Part shown: positions 30,088-35,312 of the stretch, piece after piece
How the letters are laid out: every line of letters starts with the position of its first letter
Numbering within the stretch: the stretch's first letter is position 1
Source of the DNA: Gammaproteobacteria bacterium
Lineage (GTDB): Bacteria > Pseudomonadota > Gammaproteobacteria > Enterobacterales > GCA-002770795
NCBI GenBank assembly: GCA_003696665.1
Contig: RFGJ01000349.1
Coordinates: forward strand, 1 to 35,312
Length of the DNA stretch: 35,312 nt
Direction of reading: 5' to 3'
The notes under the pieces: generated by a model
Database searches by the model: none
Told to the model about the DNA's origin: nothing
What the model saw: only the letters and a program-made list of their open reading frames with translations
Position numbers and translations under genes: made by a program

Positions 30088-30293
30088 TCTTCACCTCCGT
30101 TAGTTAGCAGAGAGGGAATGGAGGCAGAAGGCTTCCTGGCTCTTCCTTTTTTTCCTTTTTCTTTTTTGGGCAGGCGGGGAGGGATGGTTGCTGGCGACCC
30201 CCCTTCCCGCCTAATCCAGCAGCCGCATTTTCTACAAAGTGAGTGATCCAGTCCAGGCACGTCAAACACGTGCCCATAGTTGCACACTTCCAT
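30075..30293 (-). CDS. Small zinc-ribbon-like protein
   Basis: A 72-residue protein with 'EVCNYGHVFDVPGLDHSLCR' followed by 'KCGCWI', giving four cysteines and two histidines in a zinc-ribbon-like spacing. A Lys/Arg/Pro-rich tail follows. It overlaps the candidate initiator start by 13 bases, and its last codons contain that gene's ribosome site, so the two are coupled. It may bind DNA at the adjacent repeat region. No named family was recognised. Confidence 0.6.
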   Translation of the reverse strand: MEVCNYGHVFDVPGLDHSLCRKCGCWIRREGGSPATIPPRLPKKEKGKKGRARKPSASIPSLLTNGGEEWVR

Positions 30294-30650
30294 TGACTTG
30301 TGACTTTTCTTTTGACTCTCTTGGGCGATATCTTGGGCGATGGTTAGACGATAGATTTACATGATTAGATTTACATGATTCGTTCGTTCCAGTGCGAGAC
30401 GAGCGAATCGAAATAGATAGCAAGATAGCAATAGATGGCAATTAGCAAATAGCAATTAGTTTTTATGGCGCTTTGATTTTATGGCGCTTTGATTTATAGC
30501 GCTTTGAAGCGTTTCTAATCTGCTTCGCAAGCATTATGCTAACATGATATCGTCGTGAAGTGATAGGGAAGCGATAGGTAATTGCAAGCAATTGATTGTG
30601 GATTACCTGTGAAACTGAAACCCGGTGAAACCCGCGCCCAAGATCCCAAA
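30294..30650. other. AT-rich repeat region, candidate origin of replication
   Basis: No gene is supported here. Tandem repeats cluster: TAGATTTACATGAT at 30352 and 30366; short AATAGCAA/TTAGCAA units near 30405-30450; and TTATGGCGCTTTGATT at 30463 and 30479 with a third diverged copy at 30495. AT-rich sequence with iterons beside a candidate initiator gene is typical of plasmid origins. Confidence 0.5.
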
Positions 30651-30842
30651 ATGCCCAAGACAAAGAACAATCATCGTACAGCCGTGAGTGAACGAATAAT
30701 GCTTACATTGCCAGCCTCGATCGCTGCCGACTTGAAAAAGTGGGCGCGTCAGGAAGGCCGCCCAACGGCTAATCTCGCGGCGTTCCTGATCGAGCAAGCG
30801 GTTCGGGGCAAATTTGAAGAAAAATATCCGCCCCGCCAGTAG
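30651..30842 (+). CDS. Ribbon-helix-helix DNA-binding protein
   Basis: A 63-residue protein from ATG 30651. 'SERIMLTLPASIAADLKKWA' continuing to 'RPTANLAAFLIEQAV' is the ribbon-helix-helix pattern: a beta strand followed by two helices, as in CopG/Arc-type regulators. Such proteins control copy number or act as antitoxins. No toxin gene follows. Upstream in-frame TTG/GTG codons exist (for example at 30582), and no start has a strong ribosome site, so the N-terminus is uncertain. It lies next to tandem palindromes (30965-30994) that suit a dimeric ribbon-helix-helix protein. Confidence 0.7.
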   Translation: MPKTKNNHRTAVSERIMLTLPASIAADLKKWARQEGRPTANLAAFLIEQAVRGKFEEKYPPRQ

Positions 30843-31232
30843 GCGAAAAAGGTAGGAAATTTTGGGTTCAAGCTGGAACTTGTGACGGGTCGTCGGATGG
30901 CATGAGAGCAAGAATGCCAGCGATCAGACAATTCTGACAATTCTTGGCTTCCCGTCTAATAGCTAACTGTACAGTTCAAAAAACTGTACAGTTCAAAACC
31001 GAACTTCACACCTCCTACAGTTAAGGGGATTGATTGCCAAATACCCCATCCCCTTAACGCCAACGCCTGTTAACTCAGTTGGGCGTTCAGTTGGGCGTTG
31101 ATGGGTATCCGGGCGGTTGGGCAATATGTCCAAAAAAATAGGAAAAAATAGGGGCTGTCAGTGTGGCACTGCGATTTGCGGCTCCTGTGAATACTGCACT
31201 AGACTGGTATTCGACTTGGAGCAAATACAACA
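30843..31232. other. Gene-free spacer with operators and a stem-loop
   Basis: No gene is supported. It contains the tandem palindromes at 30965-31020 (separate entry) and an 11-base inverted repeat, GTTAAGGGGAT (31020-31030) with its complement at 31048-31058, not followed by a T-run. It also holds two close copies of a GTTGGGCGTT-like unit near 31078-31100. Confidence 0.5.
30965..31020. promoter_or_regulatory. Tandem palindromic operators, inverted copy of 22348-22411
   Basis: AACTGTACAGTTC occurs at 30965-30977 and 30982-30994, 17 bases apart. Together with flanking bases each is the core of the palindrome GAACTGTACAGTTC. The adjoining 30993-31020 is the reverse complement of 22348-22375. 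Conservation of both spacing and flank suggests a functional regulatory element rather than chance. Confidence 0.75.
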
Positions 31233-31883
31233 ATGACCCCGAAGACCCTGAATCCAAACGAACTGGCCTGCCAAGAAGCGATCGCGCTGCTGGATCGCCC
31301 CAAGCCTCGATACCGTTTGCAGGTTTGCGAAGATCTCGGTCAGCTTCAACAGCTTTGGAAGATTGACAGGGAAGCTTACAAAGATTGCAGCTTGAGCTTT
31401 GATCGCTTCCGGGAGTGGTGGACTCGATACGAGTTCGGAAGTCGGATCTTGTTGGAGGGCGATTGCATTCTGGCGGCGCTGGGCATCTATCCGATCAGTC
31501 CTGAGCAATACCACGCCTTCAGTGATGGTCAGATCCCAGAGAACAAGTTGGTGCCTGTGCCATTTGAGGAGTGTGAGGCGAATCCCCAATCCTGCTGGTA
31601 TGCGTCTGGCATTGTCACGGCTGAGCAGGTGCGCGGCTGGGGGAGTCCGCTTAAGCTGCTACTGCAAGCGGGGATAGGCTGCTGGGCGGACTCCAGACAC
31701 ATTGCCTTCCCGCTGAAACTGATGGCGATCGCCGAATACGAGGCGGGCGCTAGGCTGCTGAATTTCTTGGGCTTTGAACAGACCCGCGACGGCGGGTCGA
31801 TGCCCGACGGCTGCGACCTGTACGAAACACGGTTCAACTCCGAATCAGACCTGCGATCTCAGCTTCGCAAAAGGGGTCTTTGA
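31233..31883 (+). CDS. GNAT-like acetyltransferase, intact copy
   Basis: A 216-residue protein from ATG 31233. Its layout suggests a GNAT fold: 'YRLQVCEDLGQLQQLWKIDR' as first strand and helices, 'SRILLEGDCILAALGIYPIS' as the central strands, 'WYASGIVTAEQVRGWGSPLK' near the acetyl-CoA loop and a C-terminal 'ARLLNFLGFEQ', a common GNAT ending. The usual Q/R-x-x-G-x-A/G motif is not clearly intact, so the assignment is moderate. Substrate is unknown. A truncated inverted copy lies at 20291-20491. The stop codon is inside the left arm of the palindrome at 31880-31916. Confidence 0.55.
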   Translation: MTPKTLNPNELACQEAIALLDRPKPRYRLQVCEDLGQLQQLWKIDREAYKDCSLSFDRFREWWTRYEFGSRILLEGDCILAALGIYPISPEQYHAFSDGQIPENKLVPVPFEECEANPQSCWYASGIVTAEQVRGWGSPLKLLLQAGIGCWADSRHIAFPLKLMAIAEYEAGARLLNFLGFEQTRDGGSMPDGCDLYETRFNSESDLRSQLRKRGL

Positions 31884-32061
31884 CACTCCCCCGTTTTGCA
31901 AACGGGGGAGTGTCAATGCCCTGCTCTTTGGCAAGGCTTTCGGCGAAATACGTTTTTCCGGTTCCAGGGGCCCCTTCCAGGATCAGGGATTTCAATCCCT
32001 CGCGCTTCTGTAGCGCACGAAGCGCGAGCGCCTCCGCAGGGCGCAAGTGGTATCCGTTCAT
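31834..32061 (-). pseudogene. Truncated MoxR-like AAA ATPase
   Basis: From ATG 32061 (AGGGAAGG upstream) the frame reads 'YHLRPAEALALRALQKREGL' and then Walker A 'LEGAPGTGKTYFAESLA', as in MoxR/dynein-related AAA proteins. It breaks off after 'KEQGI', where the frame enters the palindrome and then antisense acetyltransferase sequence to a stop at 31834. The Walker B, sensors and lid are missing, so this is a 5' remnant of a gene usually over 250 residues. Confidence 0.85.
31880..31916. repeat. 17-bp perfect inverted repeat with 3-base loop
   Basis: Arms TTGACACTCCCCCGTTT (31880-31896) and its exact complement (31900-31916) flank TGC. It contains the acetyltransferase stop codon and marks where homology of the convergent AAA gene ends. 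No T-run follows on either strand, so it is more like a mobile palindromic element or recombination scar than a terminator. Confidence 0.9.
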
Positions 32062-32110
32062 GTCCTTCCCTTGCTTGTTTTCGTCAATTCCACTGTATTT
32101 GGTCTTCTTG

Positions 32111-32151
32111 CACTTGTCAAACACTTTTTCCTAAGAAATGTTTGACAAGTG
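32111..32151. promoter_or_regulatory. 13-bp inverted repeat in a divergent promoter region
   Basis: Arms CACTTGTCAAACA (32111-32123) and TGTTTGACAAGTG (32139-32151) are separated by 15 bases. The element lies between the leftward AAA remnant and the rightward gene at 32216, so it may be an operator or a stem-loop in the leader. Confidence 0.6.
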
Positions 32152-32215
32152 TGATAGGCGAGTTTAGTATTGAAAGTGTTGAGAGAAAGGGTCGGGTCGA
32201 AATGAGTCGCTTGCG

Positions 32216-32689
32216 GTGGCAAAGGCTGTTTCGAGCCTTGGCGTGCCAGGTGCGGATGTGTTACTGCCTCACAGCAACGGCTATCCTTACGAACTTGAGC
32301 ATAATGGCAGGAAACTCCCAATTGATTCGATTGGGTCAATTGGGAGCCGGACGAAGCGTGAACACGCCCGCAAAAACGGGCTGTTGTACAAGTCCTTGGT
32401 TGAGAAGTTTCAGATCCAGGCGGTGATCGCCTTGGGAGATTGGGACGCAGCAGACATTTATGCTTGGCTAGCCCAATATCCAACGGTTGAGCGCTTCATC
32501 TGGCTGGATGATCTGGATGATGCCTGCCGCCCTGGACGGAGAACCGTTAGAGATCGCAGCAAATGGGCGATCGGGAATTTGGGCGGTCGAGGATATGCAA
32601 AGCCTGCGTCGATCCGTCACAAGCTGACGTATCACGATGGCTGCAAGGATGCGATCGCGTTCATCAACAACATCAAGATAAAGAAGTGA
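32216..32689 (+). CDS. Unknown protein, 157 residues
   Basis: The annotated start is GTG 32216, without a clear ribosome site. The frame is convincing from 'PGADVLLPHSNGYPYELEHN' onward. Acidic strand ends such as 'VIALGDWDAADIYAWL' and 'FIWLDDLDDA' have the look of a nucleotide- or metal-binding alpha/beta fold, and a TOPRIM-like domain is one possibility. I do not recognise the family. It is the first gene of three (32216-33428) that share coupled starts and a terminator just ahead of the convergent telomere-resolvase gene. The upstream part may have been lost in the rearrangement that truncated the AAA gene. Confidence 0.6.
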   Translation: MAKAVSSLGVPGADVLLPHSNGYPYELEHNGRKLPIDSIGSIGSRTKREHARKNGLLYKSLVEKFQIQAVIALGDWDAADIYAWLAQYPTVERFIWLDDLDDACRPGRRTVRDRSKWAIGNLGGRGYAKPASIRHKLTYHDGCKDAIAFINNIKIKK

Positions 32690-32700
32690 TGGAGGAAACG

Positions 32701-33129
32701 ATGGAACACGAAGATCTGTTCGGGCAGGCCTTGGAAAAGGCCCTAGCCTGGGCAAATCAGAATAGACCTGCTGCGTCCTCGCAGCACAAGTCCGCGTTCT
32801 CAAACTCTGTCGCCTATCTGGTGATAGGGGAAAGTGGCGGCTACGGTGGGCCGTCCCTCCGGGAACACCTTGTCTCCTGGAGCCTTGGCACAGTTGGAGT
32901 TGGAAGCGTCAACATTGCGGGGCAGGCTATGACAGTCATCACGCCTGATGGCAACCTGCCGCTGCCGGGACAATGGACGTTTGATGCTGCGGTTGCCCAC
33001 GCAGCGCCACTGTGCTTCGACCCCGCCACGAAGTATTTAAACCTCCTGCTCCAGATCCAGGAGCGGGAAGACTGCTTTGACGACGATCCCGAAGATCTAG
33101 CGGTGCTGCGGGGAAAAAGAAAAAAGTGA
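32701..33129 (+). CDS. Unknown protein, 142 residues
   Basis: ATG 32701 has GGAGG 5 bases upstream; an earlier ATG at 32689 overlaps the preceding stop. The N-terminus is helical ('DLFGQALEKALAWANQ'). A middle Gly-rich beta section follows ('AYLVIGESGGYGGPSL', 'LGTVGVGSVNIAGQ'), then an acidic and finally basic tail ('RGKRKK'). No family was recognised. It overlaps the next gene by 4 bases (GTGA). Confidence 0.65.
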   Translation: MEHEDLFGQALEKALAWANQNRPAASSQHKSAFSNSVAYLVIGESGGYGGPSLREHLVSWSLGTVGVGSVNIAGQAMTVITPDGNLPLPGQWTFDAAVAHAAPLCFDPATKYLNLLLQIQEREDCFDDDPEDLAVLRGKRKK

Positions 33130-33428
33130 GGGGGCGATCGCCGCTCCCCACTCCAGAGATCGAGGCGATTATCGATGCCTGGATCTCTGGGGCTTACCAA
33201 AGGGCGATCGCCCTGACGAATTTGTGGCAGTACCGCCACGAGAAACGTGTGTGCAAGGGTATCAATCCTGACGGATCGCCCTGTACACACGTTTTGGCGC
33301 GGCAGGCGAAAGGCGATTATTGCACTCGTCACCGCCACCAAAACCCAAAGGTTAAAGAGGTGGTGAGGAAAGCGAAAGCAAAAAAGAAAAGTAGTCGATC
33401 CTCCCTGCGATCTCCAAAGCCCGCCTAG
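33126..33428 (+). CDS. Small Cys/His protein with basic tail
   Basis: A 100-residue protein with GTG start 33126 overlapping the previous stop. 'VCKGINPDGSPCTH' and 'GDYCTRHRH' give a Cys-Cys-Cys-His/His set that could bind zinc. The C-terminus is a Lys/Arg-rich tail likely to contact DNA or RNA. A fragment of the same C-terminal region is found inverted at 22443-22596. The stop codon sits in the loop of the terminator. Function unknown. Confidence 0.65.
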   Translation: MRGRSPLPTPEIEAIIDAWISGAYQRAIALTNLWQYRHEKRVCKGINPDGSPCTHVLARQAKGDYCTRHRHQNPKVKEVVRKAKAKKKSSRSSLRSPKPA

Positions 33429-33443
33429 TGCGGGCTTTTTTTT
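33416..33443 (+). terminator. Intrinsic terminator of the 32216-33428 operon
   Basis: Stem AAAGCCCGC (33416-33424) pairs with GCGGGCTTT (33430-33438), followed by an eight-T run. The stem overlaps the 3' end of the coding sequence. It also insulates against the convergent gene. Confidence 0.95.
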
Positions 33444-33545
33444 GCATCTCGCTATCGCGCGACAATGGCAAGGCGATCGCCCTCTTGGAGTCGCGGCAAG
33501 ATGCGTGGAACTAGGCGATCGCTCAAGCCTCAGCAGTCTCAGCGA

Positions 33546-35312
33546 TCAGGTTAGTGTGATGTCATCTGTGATGCGCTTGGTGTGCCTGGCGTTGTGCCGC
33601 TGGCTTAGCCCGTGTGCAGCGTGGTGCTGCTGGATCTCTTCTCCTCGTGCCTTGAGGGCCTCCTGCACTCGTCCTTGAGATACAGAGTAGCCGCTACCCC
33701 GTATCAGTTGGAGCAACACGGGGACGGAGATAAACCATTTTTGGTTGTGTTCTACTGCTGGATTGTCATTCCAGCTTGTAATGAGGTCGATTGCCTCATC
33801 AATTTTCCCTTTCCCTTTCTCGCCTGCGTCTTCCCGGCTCTGTCTGCGGGGTGCGGGTTCAGTGCTGCGCCTGGGGGTGGGGGCGGCTTGCGGCACTGAT
33901 CGGAATGCGGTCGGAGTTGTCATTGCCACGGCACCACCGACACCACTGACACCACTGATACTACCGAGCATTTGCCGGACTTGCTGGAATTGCTCGGCTT
34001 CTGCCCGGAGTCGCTCAACCTCTAGGTTTTTTGTCTGGACTGATGATCGCACCTGCTCCAGTTCTCTCTCCAGCGCTTCTTTTTCTTGTCGTAGTCGCTC
34101 GATTTCAGTGGTGAACCACTGGAACGTAGGGGCTAGAGCGTTTAGATCGAAATCACTGGTGATCTTAGGTTCTGTGGGGTTGTTTTGGTCTTGGGTTGGG
34201 GGTTCTTCTTCGAGGTAGGCGATGACTCGGACGAAGAACTCCGCTGTGGTGGCTGTTTTTGGTATTTTCAGCCTTGATGCAGCGGCTCTCTTAAGCTGCT
34301 GCATCAGCGGTGTCGCAACACACGATCGTGACGGCTGTTTCTGGGTTGGCTTGGTGCGGGTGGTTGCCATTGGCTTGTCCTCTAGTCTTTCTCTTTCTGC
34401 TCTTTCTGGCTGTGGTTCTGCTCTTTCTGGCTGTGGGATGCCATCGTCAATTGCGATTGGCAGCCTGTTGACCTGCTCCAGGAGAATTCCTTTCTGGCTG
34501 AGTTGTGTTCCTGCGGAGTCGGTCAGCCGGTAGTGGAAATAATGCTCCGTCGCGCCTGCGTTTTTGCGGCAATCCATTTCTTGCTCTCCGATGACGTGCC
34601 CAAGGTGGGCTTGGATGAAGCGGTGAGCGCCCTGGTTTGGAGGGCAGAAGAAATGGATGGCTATCTCTGCGTAGCAGCCTCGCAGGTTATGGGCTGAAAC
34701 GCTCTTTTCGCCTTCCAGTACCGGGATTATCCCGGTGTCCTCAAACTCTCGCTTGATTGTGTGGCGAACTGTGGTGTTCGAGCGAGAGTTGATTTCGTCC
34801 GGGGTCAGCCCGGCTAATTCCTGAACCCTGGGGTGCGCTCTAAGGCGCTCGATCGCCCTCAGTACCTTGTCAGCCTTGCTCAGTGTGGCGATCACGAAGG
34901 TCTGAGCGTCCTCTGGGTTCTGTATCCCCTTCTTCAGTTGCCCTCGGAAGGCGATCGCGTAGGGGTGAGTAGTTGGCTTAAACTCGCCCTTGGCGATGCC
35001 CTCACTGAATCTGCGTCCAGTGAGGGCTAGAAGACCTACGGCCCATTCGTGGGGCGATTGCCCGTCCAGCAGCCGCTCCGCCGTCGAGACAAATCGCTGC
35101 GGATCGACGGGGCGCAATTCGTCCTGCTTTCGATTGTTTCTCGCTATGGAGACGTTCTTTAGCCCCTGATACACTTCGTTGGGGTATAGCAGGTGCTTCA
35201 GTCCCCAGTGAGGGTAGATCTTGCCGAACTCGGTCGGCTCCATGTCTTGCCTGGGTAGTCGCCCTTCCTCTACAGCCAGGGCGATCGCCCGTCGCCATTC
35301 GGGTAGGTACTG
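33546..35312 (-). CDS. Telomere resolvase (protelomerase)-family protein, 5'-incomplete
   Basis: The frame is open to the window edge and an in-frame ATG at 35243 has only a weak ribosome site, so the true start may lie outside; 588 residues are visible. Counting from that ATG, a tyrosine-recombinase catalytic set is present: Arg in 'LLALTGRRFSEG' (near 77), Lys in 'FRGQLKKG' (near 102), His-x-x-Arg in 'SAHNLRG' (near 184), His in 'HLGH' (near 217) and Tyr in 'EHYFHY' (near 236). The 'LTGRR...E' and 'SAHNLR..YAEIA' contexts resemble protelomerases more than integrases. A coiled coil (about 375-415) and a winged-helix-like C-terminus (about 480-550) follow. Protelomerases cut a palindromic site and seal hairpin ends. 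An ordinary integrase is the alternative. Confidence 0.75.
   Translation of the reverse strand, partial: QYLPEWRRAIALAVEEGRLPRQDMEPTEFGKIYPHWGLKHLLYPNEVYQGLKNVSIARNNRKQDELRPVDPQRFVSTAERLLDGQSPHEWAVGLLALTGRRFSEGIAKGEFKPTTHPYAIAFRGQLKKGIQNPEDAQTFVIATLSKADKVLRAIERLRAHPRVQELAGLTPDEINSRSNTTVRHTIKREFEDTGIIPVLEGEKSVSAHNLRGCYAEIAIHFFCPPNQGAHRFIQAHLGHVIGEQEMDCRKNAGATEHYFHYRLTDSAGTQLSQKGILLEQVNRLPIAIDDGIPQPERAEPQPERAERERLEDKPMATTRTKPTQKQPSRSCVATPLMQQLKRAAASRLKIPKTATTAEFFVRVIAYLEEEPPTQDQNNPTEPKITSDFDLNALAPTFQWFTTEIERLRQEKEALERELEQVRSSVQTKNLEVERLRAEAEQFQQVRQMLGSISGVSGVGGAVAMTTPTAFRSVPQAAPTPRRSTEPAPRRQSREDAGEKGKGKIDEAIDLITSWNDNPAVEHNQKWFISVPVLLQLIRGSGYSVSQGRVQEALKARGEEIQQHHAAHGLSQRHNARHTKRITDDITLT

Overview
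This window looks like part of a large cyanobacterial plasmid. The HIP1 octamer GCGATCGC occurs throughout, including nine copies in 270 bases near 28.6-28.85 kb. The genes are those of a transmissible replicon: a mating-pair-formation type IV secretion system (T4SS), a MOB_P-like relaxase with its MobC partner, a ParM/ParR partition operon, a possible replication module and, at the right edge, a tyrosine-recombinase-fold protein that I read as a telomere resolvase (protelomerase) family member. No rRNA, tRNA, CRISPR array or intact transposase was seen. Species cannot be assigned from the sequence alone.

Layout. 1-14.6 kb is one long minus-strand T4SS cluster. In transcription order it encodes an M23 endopeptidase fused to a SpoIID domain, a VirB2-like prepilin, a VirB3-like protein, the VirB4 ATPase, a VirB5-like coiled-coil protein, VirB6-like, VirB8-like, VirB10 and VirB9-like proteins, and a large Calx-beta repeat surface protein that runs off the left edge. 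The content fits the MPF_C class described for cyanobacteria. A divergent, extremely acidic 500-residue protein (14.86-16.36 kb) separates this from the mobilisation block: relaxase and mobC on the minus strand, an accessory protein on the plus strand, and a repeat-rich 244-base spacer that is the best oriT candidate. 19-22.6 kb is a mosaic of gene fragments plus the parM-parR operon with iteron-like repeats upstream.

22.6-28.0 kb is a tightly packed minus-strand operon of small genes. Many overlap by 4 bases or carry strong GGAGG-type ribosome sites. It leads into an unusual P-loop ATPase and an L,D-transpeptidase. 28.0-29.2 kb is non-coding, with a HIP1 array, hairpins and a truncated gene copy. 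29.2-31 kb holds a winged-helix protein, a zinc-ribbon protein, an AT-rich repeat region that may be an origin, and a ribbon-helix-helix protein. 31.2-33.4 kb has an acetyltransferase-like gene, a truncated AAA ATPase and three unknown small genes ending in a good terminator. 33.5-35.3 kb is the telomere-resolvase-like gene, 5'-incomplete in this window.

Together these predict a self-transmissible replicon that may be linear with hairpin ends. Two further features stand out. Degenerate mirror-image repeats link 19.4-22.6 kb with 29.1-33.4 kb. A shared operator-like palindrome (GAACTGTACAGTTC and the related GAACTGTGCAT) lies upstream of the partition operon, beside the ribbon-helix-helix gene and in the T4SS/acidic-protein divergent promoter region.
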